A stretch of 64,000 nucleotides of DNA from Desulfosarcina alkanivorans (GTDB taxonomy: Bacteria > Desulfobacterota > Desulfobacteria > Desulfobacterales > Desulfosarcinaceae), in assembly GCF_009688945.1 (NCBI RefSeq), contig NZ_AP021874.1:4030001-4094000 (forward strand). The letters run 5' to 3'. The notes beneath the pieces were generated by a model. It worked only from the letters and a program-made list of their open reading frames with translations. It was not told the DNA's origin and made no database searches. A program made the position numbers and the translations under genes. Below are positions 8,689 through 16,418 of this stretch, piece after piece (position 1 is the stretch's first letter; every line of letters begins with the position of its first letter).

Positions 8689-9618
8689 ATGCCATACCTT
8701 ATGTTGATACTAAGTGCCTTTTTTTGGTCGGGGAATTTTGTCCTGAGCCGGGGAATGCACACTGAGATCGCTCCAATCAGCCTGTCTTTCTGGAGATGGG
8801 CCGTTGCCCTATTGATCCTTTTACCATTTGCCCTGAAACCATTGAAACAGGACCGGCAAATCATTCAGAAGAACCTTAAATTCATAATTTTCCAGGGAAT
8901 TATTAGCATTACGGGCTTTAACACCCTGATTTATATAGCCCTGCAGTCAACAACCGCCATCAATGCATCCCTGGTCAATTCTGCCATCCCCGTCATGATA
9001 GCGGTGATTTCACAGGCGGTATACAGGGAAAGACTGACAGGTTTCCAGTCAATGGGGATCCTGCTTTCCCTCTTTGGTGTTCTGTACCTGATGTCCAAGG
9101 GGAACCTGGACATACTCCTTGCCATGGAATTTAACCGGGGAGATATCGTTGTCCTGTTTGCAACCCTGCTGTGGGCCACCTATTCCGTCAATCTAAAAAA
9201 GGCGCCCAGGGAGTTGCACCAGATATCCTATCTGGCCAGCATCAATATAGTGGGAGTACTTGCCCTGGTTCCCTTTTTTCTCCATGACATTGCCTTGGGA
9301 AAGACATTTCCCATAACATTGCCCAATGTGATGACCATCGGCTATGTTGCCCTGTTTGCCTCGGTGCTTGCATTCCTCTTCTGGAACGGGGCCATAAAAA
9401 AACTGGGAGCCAATAAGGCCGGGCCTTTTATTCATCTCATGCCGGTGTTCAGCACCATTCTGGCGGTTCTTTTTCTGGATGAAAAATTGATGCACTACCA
9501 TTTGACCGGAATAATCTTTGTATTTGCAGGCATATTTATTACCAGTTTTAAGTTTTCCATGGTATTTAGAAACAATGTTGCCGGGGCGGGGTCGCCCATT
9601 AAAGGGCAGGTCAAGTAA
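8689..9618 (+). CDS. EamA/DMT-family transporter
   Basis: 309 residues with about ten hydrophobic segments arranged as two EamA repeats. The first is LMLILSAFFWSGNFVLSRGM and SLSFWRWAVALLILLPFAL; the second is GDIVVLFATLLWATYSVNLK and ending LMPVFSTILAVLFLDEKL / HLTGIIFVFAGIFIT. The typical short interrupting loops and the FLDE motif of the family are present. These proteins export or import metabolites such as amino acids, but the substrate cannot be told. It follows the TRAP binding-protein gene in the same direction. Its stop codon touches the 3' end of a group II intron relic. Confidence 0.88.
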   Translation: MPYLMLILSAFFWSGNFVLSRGMHTEIAPISLSFWRWAVALLILLPFALKPLKQDRQIIQKNLKFIIFQGIISITGFNTLIYIALQSTTAINASLVNSAIPVMIAVISQAVYRERLTGFQSMGILLSLFGVLYLMSKGNLDILLAMEFNRGDIVVLFATLLWATYSVNLKKAPRELHQISYLASINIVGVLALVPFFLHDIALGKTFPITLPNVMTIGYVALFASVLAFLFWNGAIKKLGANKAGPFIHLMPVFSTILAVLFLDEKLMHYHLTGIIFVFAGIFITSFKFSMVFRNNVAGAGSPIKGQVK

Positions 9619-9720
9619 TCGAGTAGAGGGGGGCCTCACGGCCTCTCCCTTTCACACCACCGGGCGTACGTGCTCCGTACCGGCGGTTTCTCATAGCGGT
9701 GCAACAACAAATACCTGCTG
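9618..9720 (-). mobile_element. 3' end of a group II intron (domains V-VI), relic
   Basis: Read on the minus strand, 9694-9661 folds as a domain V-like hairpin (ACCGCCGGTACGGAGCACGT pairing with TACGCCCGGTGGT). It is followed by a domain VI-like stem (GGGAGAGGCCGTGAGGCCC) and the terminal CTCTACTCGAT, as at the 3' ends of many bacterial group II introns. Just upstream on the same strand is a fragment resembling the C-terminus of an intron maturase. The rest of the intron, including most of the reverse transcriptase, is missing. The recognition is by motif memory, not by search. Confidence 0.6.
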
Positions 9721-9815
9721 GTCAGGTTTATCAGTCCAATCGTCTCGAACCATTTAATAGGCATGGCCTCGTTGGCCGATGGAGATCCAGACAGTCGCCG
9801 CCATCCCTTGCCGGA
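9636..9815 (-). pseudogene. C-terminal fragment of a group II intron reverse transcriptase/maturase
   Basis: On the minus strand this frame reads SGKGWRRLSGSPSANEAMPI, then KWFETIGLINLTSRYLLLHR, then RSTYARWCERERP. This resembles the last ~60 residues of group II intron-encoded proteins. No YADD reverse-transcriptase core is present upstream, so this is a decayed remnant. It overlaps the intron RNA domains at 9618-9720, as expected when the frame reads into domain V. The stretch 9816-10100 on either strand holds nothing else recognised. Confidence 0.5.
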
Positions 9816-10104
9816 CAGGGCCAGTATCCAGGATCGCCATTCCAGGACACCTTTGAACGTAGCGACATAAACGTGGTCGATGATGCAATTGGGGTAATCA
9901 TCTTCCCTGCACCTCCATGCTATGCGTTTGTGAAAAAAGAAAACATCCCGATCGATCATTTACCTTTAAACATTAATGACATAAAATTAATTGCCCCGAA
10001 GTGTCGGAAGGTAATCGTCATACCTGCTTCAGACCTGCCACGCTCAATAGTGATATCGAGGGAACTATCACAACTATCACACTGAACTTCATCCTGAAAA
10101 TTGA

Positions 10105-10908
10105 CGGGACGGTTATAAAACGGCATTAGCTGACAAAAGGCGGGAGCCGACCTCACTGATCGAAAGCGTTGCATGCCTGACACGAACCTTCGGTCGGCGG
10201 CTCACCCATTACGAGATTATTGATGTCGCAATTGAAGACACCAATATCACTCAGGCCAGCCCCAACAAAGTGACGTTGTTCCTGCTTTTCGCAGCATTGG
10301 TTGTCGTTCCCTGGACCATTCGCAATGCCTGCGTCCTTGGCGGATTTACACCTGTTTCGACGAATTCGGGGATAAATCTTCTTCTTGGAAATTCCGAGAA
10401 CGCAGGTTCCAACACGGGTGTCAATGTGGATATTTCCCGTTATCTGGAAGCGACCAAAGCGTTGAGCGAAAAAGAGAAAGACGTTCGACTCAGGCAATAC
10501 GCCATTTCTTGGATACGCGAAAATCCACGAGCGGCCATCAATCTCTATTTTTTTAAACTTCTGAATTACTTCAACTTCCGAAATCAGCTATATGTCAAGA
10601 CAGAGGGAAGACACACAAGAGATATCATCATGTTTTTAAGCTATTATCCATTGCTTTTCCTGGCCGCCTTGAGACTTTTGATGTACAAAAAGCGCCCTAT
10701 ATCGTCTTCGGAGGCCATTCTCTATCTTATTTATTTCGGAAACGCCTTTGTCAGTGCGATATTCTTCACGCGAATACGTTTTCGTATTCCATTCGATACG
10801 CTGCTGATCGCGATTGGGGCGGCGACACTTGGATTAATCGTTCGGGAGATAACCAACCGATATATATCGAAGAAGACAAATGCAGGCGATGCTGAAGCGC
10901 TCACCTGA
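10105..10908 (+). pseudogene. C-terminal fragment of a GT39/ArnT-like membrane glycosyltransferase
   Basis: The frame is open from 10105; the first plausible start is GTG at 10270, giving 212 residues. The part from residue ~10 (VVVPWTIRNACVLGGFTPVS, then TNSGINLLLGNSENAG) matches the region after the last catalytic membrane segments in PMT/ArnT-like lipid-linked sugar transferases. Three or four membrane segments follow (IIMFLSYYPLLFLAALRLLM, AILYLIYFGNAFVSAIFFT, LLIAIGAATLGLI). Such enzymes are normally about 500 residues, with catalytic acidic residues in the first extracytoplasmic loop, which is missing here. No good ribosome site was seen. It is probably a 5'-truncated gene adjoining the intron relic, though a short membrane protein cannot be excluded. 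Confidence 0.6.
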
Positions 10909-10950
10909 TCTCTTATACGAGCCAGCAGGGAAGCAAGTTACCATGGTCAG

Positions 10951-12108
10951 ATGGCGTTCGTGAATGATACATTACAGCATAAAACCCGGAATCATAAACA
11001 AAACGCTGAATCAAGGCCAATTCAATTGTTTGCAGCAATTTTCCTCATCACCATACTCCTTATTGCGATTACCCTGTTACCGTTGTGGCGTCACCCGCAT
11101 TGGCTAATCCGTGGAATGGATTTTCCGCGGTTGCAATTTGCCGTTTTGGCAATAATTCTGTTACTTGGTCAGTTTCTTTTTCCCGATCTTGGGAAGACAA
11201 CCAGCTGGGCACTCATTTCACTAACACTTGCGTGCTTTGTCTGGCAGTCGTGGTGGATTGCTCCATACACGCGCCTTTGGCCCGTGGAGGTACAAACGAC
11301 GAAGGACAGCAATCCTGACCGACTTCTCAGCATTATGACAGCCAATGTGCTTACACCCAACCATAACGCACAGGCGCTGCTCAACGTCGTCAATGAACAC
11401 CATCCGGATGTTCTTGTAACGTTGGAGTCTGATCAATGGTGGCAGGATCAACTCGACACCTTAGCGTCTGAAATGCCTTACAGCATAAAATGCCCCCTGG
11501 ACAATCTATATGGAATGCATGTGTATTCACGTCTGCCTCTTGATGAATCCGAGATCAATTTTTTAGTGGAAGACGACGTCCCTTCTATGCATTCCCTGTT
11601 GAAGCTGCGCACGGGTGACGCGGTGCGGATGATTTTTTTACATCCTGCACCACCAAGCCCTACCGAAAATCCGGAATCTTCGGAGCGTGATGCTGAGTTG
11701 GTGATTGTCGCACGGAGCATCGTTGACAGCGATCAACCGATCGTCGTCACGGGTGACCTTAACGATGTCGCCTGGTCGCCAACGACCCGGTTGTTTCGAA
11801 AACTCAGCGGGTTGATAGACCCGCGGGTAGGCCGCGGAATGTTCAACACTTTTCACGCAGGATATCCATTTGTGCGCTGGCCATTGGATCACATATTCCA
11901 CAGCCGGCACTTTACCTTGAAGTCCATGAAACGACTGCCCCCAATAGGGTCGGATCATTTTGCGATCTTCACGGAACTTTCGTACACCCCGGTACAAGGA
12001 GCGGTTCAGCAGGGGTTAGAAGCCGATCGATCTGACCGATCTTGGTCAACGTCTATAGCTGAAAAACAAAACGTGAGTGAAGCAGATGTTCCCAGCCCGG
12101 GCGAATGA
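10951..12108 (+). CDS. Membrane-anchored endonuclease/exonuclease/phosphatase (EEP) family protein
   Basis: 385 residues. Three N-terminal membrane segments (FAAIFLITILLIAITLLPLW, LQFAVLAIILLLGQFLF, WALISLTLACFVWQSWWIA) are followed by a periplasm-facing EEP domain: LSIMTANVLTPN with the metal-binding Asn, HHPDVLVTLESD with the metal-ligand Glu, VVTGDLNDVAWSP (GDxN motif), WPLDHIF and GSDHFAI (catalytic Asp-His). All the hallmark residues are present, so a phosphodiesterase or phosphatase activity is likely. Family members of this layout are often YafD-like and may act on phospholipid head groups or nucleotides. Substrate unknown. It stands alone between the truncated glycosyltransferase and the DUF2845 gene. 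Confidence 0.85.
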   Translation: MAFVNDTLQHKTRNHKQNAESRPIQLFAAIFLITILLIAITLLPLWRHPHWLIRGMDFPRLQFAVLAIILLLGQFLFPDLGKTTSWALISLTLACFVWQSWWIAPYTRLWPVEVQTTKDSNPDRLLSIMTANVLTPNHNAQALLNVVNEHHPDVLVTLESDQWWQDQLDTLASEMPYSIKCPLDNLYGMHVYSRLPLDESEINFLVEDDVPSMHSLLKLRTGDAVRMIFLHPAPPSPTENPESSERDAELVIVARSIVDSDQPIVVTGDLNDVAWSPTTRLFRKLSGLIDPRVGRGMFNTFHAGYPFVRWPLDHIFHSRHFTLKSMKRLPPIGSDHFAIFTELSYTPVQGAVQQGLEADRSDRSWSTSIAEKQNVSEADVPSPGE

Positions 12109-12192
12109 GTCAGACGTTCATCATTTCCTGGCCAAGGTTGTCCGGTAGATCTGCATTCAAAAAAAGCGCTTAAATCCAAAAGGAGGTTGATT

Positions 12193-12507
12193 ATGAAAAA
12201 GAGTCTTTTCATAGGATTAACTTTTTTGGTTTTTTTGTTAATTGGAAACCATGTATTTGGGTTGACGGTTGGAAATGAAATCGTTTCCGTAGGCGATTTG
12301 AAACATGAAGTTCTGCTAAAATGCGGCCAGCCCCGGTCAAAAGAAATAATCGGCTATATCGACCGTGTGGTATCCGATGAAAGAATACGGGTTATGAAAA
12401 TCGAAGAATGGATTATCGCCGTTACCTCCTATGGTAAAACGTACTACTATAGCCTGATGTTTGAAGGCAATGAGCTCAAAGAGATCAAATCCGCAGGTGA
12501 AAAATGA
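12193..12507 (+). CDS. DUF2845 family secreted protein
   Basis: 104 residues. A strong AGGAGG ribosome site at 12181-12186, six bases before the ATG at 12193, fixes the start in preference to an upstream TTG. A signal peptide (MKKSLFIGLTFLVFLLIGNH) precedes NEIVSVGDLKHEVLLKCGQP, the core of the DUF2845 family, in which a variable-charge SVGD-x-K-xEVL-x-KCG-x-P motif is conserved. The rest forms short beta strands (RVMKIEEWIIAV, KTYYYSLMFEGNELKEI). Likely a small periplasmic protein of unknown function. Confidence 0.8.
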   Translation: MKKSLFIGLTFLVFLLIGNHVFGLTVGNEIVSVGDLKHEVLLKCGQPRSKEIIGYIDRVVSDERIRVMKIEEWIIAVTSYGKTYYYSLMFEGNELKEIKSAGEK

Positions 12508-12882
12508 TAAAGTTGGCTATTTGCGGAAAAATGTGAGGGAAACGGTTTCAGGGACGTAAATCAGTGACCAGTGAGCGGCACGACAAGGCGCATATGCATC
12601 GGGCCTTCTGTGCCGGTACCATCGACCAGGGAGAAGTGATCTATCAGGTCCAAGGGAAGCCTTGCCCTGATCTATCCGGAAACGCGTCATTCCTGCAATC
12701 CCACCGGATTGGGCATAAGACACCAATCGTCTTGCAAACGGCTGGAGGATTGATGATCATCGCCGGGGCCGGTCTCGCGCCGGCTCACCGGAGCAACTGA
12801 AACGCAGGGGATGGTTGGAGCAGCCCCCCGCGTCGGGGCGGCCCATCAAACAAGGGTGCCGCACGTCGCCGCTCTGCCGGAC
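12508..12882. other. Intergenic region, no gene recognised
   Basis: About 375 bp between the DUF2845 gene and the 3' end of the MFS gene. A 78-codon plus-strand frame from about 12564 has no recognisable domain and no convincing ribosome site. A 5-bp hairpin CCCCG-CGT-CGGGG lies near 12827-12839 and, read on the minus strand, could be part of the MFS gene's transcript end, but it lacks a T-run. Confidence 0.4.
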
Positions 12883-14304
12883 TCATTGGTTCCGCATCCG
12901 GCCACGGAACATGGAGAAAAAGATCCCGACCGTGCACAGGCCCACCGACACCGCGAACACCACCCGGGTGCCGATGAGAAATCGGGCATAGCTGTCGGGC
13001 GTAATCGCCCGGTGGCCGACGAGCAGGGCGAGCACAGCGGTGGCAATCGCCATACTGACCATCTGCCCCAGCAGCCGCATGGTGGCCACGGCGCCGGAAG
13101 CGATGCCGTAATCCTTTTTGGCCACGGCGCCCATGATGGCGCTCATGTTGGGCGACGAAAACAGGGCGAACCCGAATCCCAGCAGCACCAGGTTGCCGAT
13201 GATCCCGGCAACGGAAGAGTTGGCGTCAAGCTGGGTGAAGACGGCCATCCCCATGGCCGTGATGGCCATGCCCCCCGTGGCCGGCAGGCGCGGCTCCACG
13301 CGGTCGGAAAGGCGCCCGGCCAGCGGTGAAAAAATGGCCATGATCACCGGCTGGGCCATGAGCACCACGCCTGCGGTCTGCGGCGTCATGCCTTTGATGT
13401 ACTGCAGGTATAGGCTCATCATGAATGTGACGGCAAACGTGGCCGAGTAATTGAGCAGGGCGGCCAGGCTGGAGAAGGTGAAGGTGCGGTTTTCCACGAA
13501 CAGGGACACCTCGAAGACCGGGTGGGGAGAGCGGCGCTGCTGCCGGAAAAACAGCACCAGCCCCAGCGTTCCGCCCGGAATCAGGGTGCATCCAAGGGGT
13601 GACGGCATCACCGTGGCGCCGTACACCAGGGAGAGGATGGCCCCGGCGTAGATCAGGCATCCCGCCACATCCAGCCGCCGGCTGCCGGGATCGGCCCACT
13701 CCCCCCTGAGAAAGGCATGGGTGACGGCGATGGAACCGACCCCCAGGGGAAGCATGGCCGCAAAGATGCTGCGCCAGCCGACCTGCTGGGTCAGAAAGCC
13801 GCCGACAAACGGCCCGACCGACAGCCCCACGTAGACGGCCGAAACATAGACGCCGATGGCCCGGCCACGCTTTCGGGGCGGGAAGACGGAGGTCAGGATG
13901 GCCATGCCGGTGGTCACGAACAGGGCTGCCCCCAGGCCCTGGATCACCCGCAGGAAAAGAAACCAGGCGGTGTTGTGAGCCAGGGCTGCGGCCGTCGCCC
14001 CGGCGGTGTAGACGATCAGGCCGATGCTGAACACCTTCCTGCGGCCGTGGATGTCGGCCAGCTTGCCGGCCGGAATCAGGCCCACGGCCATGGCCAGCAG
14101 GTAGGCGGTCGCCACCCAGCCGAGTTCCACGGCCGTCATCTTCAGATCGTCCTGGATGGCTGGCAGGGCCACATTGACCGAGGAGATCATGAAGGGCCCC
14201 ATGAAGGAGGTCAGGGTGGCCACAAACAGGGCCGACCGTTCCAGGGCGGCTTGATTTTCCGGCGCAGGTGGACGGTTTGGATCCGGATCTGAATTCACTG
14301 GCAT
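12883..14304 (-). CDS. MFS drug-efflux-type transporter (DHA2/EmrB-QacA family)
   Basis: 473 residues with about 14 predicted membrane segments. Family landmarks are FMISSVNVALPAIQDDL in segment 1 with the Asp region, the loop 2-3 motif GKLADIHGRRKVF, segment 4-5 RVIQGLGAALFVTTGMAIL (motif C-like antiporter region) and GWRSIFAAMLPLG. It probably exports amphipathic compounds using the proton gradient. It is monocistronic and flanked by spacers of ~380 bp on both sides; no adjacent MarR/TetR regulator or EmrA-type membrane fusion protein is present, so its regulation and partner are unknown. Confidence 0.9.
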   Translation of the reverse strand: MPVNSDPDPNRPPAPENQAALERSALFVATLTSFMGPFMISSVNVALPAIQDDLKMTAVELGWVATAYLLAMAVGLIPAGKLADIHGRRKVFSIGLIVYTAGATAAALAHNTAWFLFLRVIQGLGAALFVTTGMAILTSVFPPRKRGRAIGVYVSAVYVGLSVGPFVGGFLTQQVGWRSIFAAMLPLGVGSIAVTHAFLRGEWADPGSRRLDVAGCLIYAGAILSLVYGATVMPSPLGCTLIPGGTLGLVLFFRQQRRSPHPVFEVSLFVENRTFTFSSLAALLNYSATFAVTFMMSLYLQYIKGMTPQTAGVVLMAQPVIMAIFSPLAGRLSDRVEPRLPATGGMAITAMGMAVFTQLDANSSVAGIIGNLVLLGFGFALFSSPNMSAIMGAVAKKDYGIASGAVATMRLLGQMVSMAIATAVLALLVGHRAITPDSYARFLIGTRVVFAVSVGLCTVGIFFSMFRGRMRNQ

Positions 14305-14686
14305 CCTGTCTTTCGTCTGTGGCGGTCAGGCATTCGACGCGGCTCGCTATGCCGATTATGCTGAAAACGGCCTGCTGGCTTTTAGGTATCACCGATCAGG
14401 GCATCTCTTCAACGCCAGCCATCGGTGCATCAAGGAACCGTTGCCGCTTTTACACCCTTGAAACGCCGTGGTAAAGTCATTAAGGTATGTTTTCGTCAAC
14501 GTTCCAGCCGCCAGGTTTCTGCTGGTTCAGGACCGTATTGGTCCGTTAGGGTGAAAGCGATGCCAACAAGGCATCTCCGGCACCCCTCTGTGGCTGGACG
14601 GGGGTAGCGCCCGAGATCCAAAGCTCTCAGATGTTAAAACCCGGCCCACCCTTTTTTCTGTTTCAGGTCTCCCAGAGGAGCGACCA
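14305..14686. other. Intergenic region, no gene recognised
   Basis: About 380 bp between the divergent MFS and EVE genes. It holds a small hairpin GATGCC-AACAA-GGCATC at about 14559-14575. The frames here are short and look like nothing known. Confidence 0.4.
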
Positions 14687-15160
14687 ATGAACTACTGGCT
14701 GATGAAATCCGAACCGTCTGCGTTCAGCGTCGATGATCTGAAAACCTTGCCGGACCGGACTGAACACTGGGATGGCGTGCGCAACTACCAGGCGCGCAAC
14801 ATGATGCGCGACCAGATGAAGGTCGGCGATCGCGCCTTCTTTTATCACTCCAACTGCCGGGTGCCGGGAATCGTCGGACTGATGGAAATCGTGCGCGAAG
14901 GCTACCCGGACCATACCGCCTTTGACCCCGCCGGCAGGTATTTCGACGAAAAAAGCAATCCGGACCAGCCGCGCTGGTTTATGGTCGACGTCAAATACAT
15001 CCGCCACACCCGGCGCGTCATTCCCCTGGCAGAGCTCAAGGCCCATGCGGCACTTGAAAACATGCCGCTGGTGCGCAAGGGGAACCGACTCTCCATCATG
15101 CCGGTCTCCGAAACCGAGTGGAACGTGATTCTATCCATTGAGAATGGAGCGGACCGGTAG
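14687..15160 (+). CDS. EVE domain-containing protein
   Basis: 157 residues, the whole being one EVE domain: MNYWLMKSEPSAFSVDDL at the start, then WDGVRNYQARNMMRDQMKVG, DRAFFYHSNCRVPGIVGLME and RWFMVDVKYI. This is the size and order of the human THYN1-like bacterial family. EVE belongs to the PUA-like superfamily and binds modified bases in DNA or RNA. An AGAGGAG ribosome site lies 7 bp before the ATG. The gene is monocistronic and followed by the MITE-like repeat copy B. The modified base it reads here is not known. Confidence 0.93.
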   Translation: MNYWLMKSEPSAFSVDDLKTLPDRTEHWDGVRNYQARNMMRDQMKVGDRAFFYHSNCRVPGIVGLMEIVREGYPDHTAFDPAGRYFDEKSNPDQPRWFMVDVKYIRHTRRVIPLAELKAHAALENMPLVRKGNRLSIMPVSETEWNVILSIENGADR

Positions 15161-15174
15161 ATCGACAATTAACA

Positions 15175-15300
15175 GACGGATCCGTAAAAAAATTCGAAAC
15201 CGGCGTTACGCTTCATTCCTCGTCATTGCTGCGCAGCCTACAGTACGTCTCTTTCCCCGGGCTTCACAAGCCTTGATCACGGCTTTTTTACGATGAGACC
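15175..15300. repeat. MITE-like repeat (copy B)
   Basis: It starts with GACGGATCCGTAAAAAAA (15175-15192), nearly identical to one end of copy A at 4755-4740. It continues with GCTTCATTCCTCGTCATTGC and ends with CTTTTTTACGATGAGACC. The right-hand inverted end keeps only CGTAAAAAA. It is shorter than copy A (about 126 against 222 bp) and in opposite orientation. A related end, TTTACGACGGATTCGTCAA, occurs at about 16406-16424. Confidence 0.55.
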
Positions 15301-15345
15301 AACATTCTGTACAATTGGTAACAATGTCCCCCTGAATAGAGGAGC

Positions 15346-16128
15346 ATGATTTTGAAAGTCACCGTTTGCCAGATTGACCCCCGGGCAGGGCAGCTGGATC
15401 AATACCTTTCCGCCCTCACGGATCACGTGCACTCGGAGCGCAGCGACTTTTTACTGCTGCCCGAGATGAGCTTTTCCGAATGGCTGGCGGCCGACCCGAC
15501 GCCGGACCCGGAACGCTGGTCAAAAGCCGTCAATGACCACGCCCGCTATATCGAAAAATTGGGTTCGCTGGGCGCCAGAGCGGTAATGGGAACCCGGCCG
15601 ATTACCAATACCGCGGGAAGCCGGCGCAACGAGGCCTATCTCTGGACGGCAGACACCGGCAGTGCGGCAGGTGTGCGGGAAAAATACTACCTGCCGGATG
15701 AAGACGGGTATTGGGAGCATTCCTGGTATGACCGGGGACCGAAAACCTTCGATACGGCGCGTTGGGCCGAGGTCCGAATCGGCGTACAAATCTGTACTGA
15801 GATGTGGTTTTTCGAGTGGGCGCGTCATTATGCGGCGGCCCGTGCAGACCTGTTGTGCGTGCCCCGGGCCACCCCCCATGATTCCGTTGACAAATGGCTG
15901 GCCGGGGGGCAGGCGTCGGCCGTATGTTCCGGGGCCTATAGCCTCTCATCAAACCTCTGGTGCCCGCCGGGCAGCAAAGCGGACTGTGGGGGCCTGTCCT
16001 GGATTATCGATCCGGAAGGCAATATCCTTGCAAAAACGGATTTTGATACGCCGTTTGCGACGGCAGACGTCGACCTTTCGCTGGCCAGGACCAGTAAATC
16101 GACCTATCCGCGGTATGTGCCTGAATAG
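15346..16128 (+). CDS. Carbon-nitrogen hydrolase (nitrilase superfamily)
   Basis: 260 residues covering one CN_hydrolase domain. The catalytic triad is visible: Glu40 in LLLPEMSFSEW, Lys113 in VREKYYLPDEDG and Cys150 in VGVQICTEMWFFEWAR-like context (GVQICTEMWF). It hydrolyses an amide or nitrile C-N bond in the cytoplasm; there is no signal peptide. The CTEMW context differs from the commonest C-Y/W-D-x-R-F-P form of NitFhit and beta-ureidopropionase enzymes, so the substrate class is uncertain. An AGAGGAGC ribosome site precedes ATG ATT TTG. It follows the EVE gene across the repeat and appears to have its own promoter. Confidence 0.88.
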   Translation: MILKVTVCQIDPRAGQLDQYLSALTDHVHSERSDFLLLPEMSFSEWLAADPTPDPERWSKAVNDHARYIEKLGSLGARAVMGTRPITNTAGSRRNEAYLWTADTGSAAGVREKYYLPDEDGYWEHSWYDRGPKTFDTARWAEVRIGVQICTEMWFFEWARHYAAARADLLCVPRATPHDSVDKWLAGGQASAVCSGAYSLSSNLWCPPGSKADCGGLSWIIDPEGNILAKTDFDTPFATADVDLSLARTSKSTYPRYVPE

Positions 16129-16418
16129 GGGCTCGCGCGGGGGATGGGGACGGTCCTGTCCGCTGTTCAGTTCGACCCTCTCTCAAGCAGTGCGGGCTCG
16201 TCAATGCGACGCCTGGTGAAGCGTTCATCCAAACCGGGTCATTTTTCGCAGGCGGGCTCCTCCAGCCGCGATGCAATGGGATGATCGCGGCTGAAAGCGT
16301 CTTCTGCGCCATTTCGGTCTCTTTCGACAGAGGATGCCCGTGGATAGCCGGAAAAAACTTTTTACGAGAGCACCTCGTGTTGGTGGACGGATAAAAAATC
16401 GCCTTTACGACGGATTCG

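Noticed and set aside
13226..14392. 388-codon minus-strand frame within the MFS gene
   Set aside because: Same strand, other frame, with Gly/Arg/His-rich product; the 12883-14304 frame carries all MFS landmarks.
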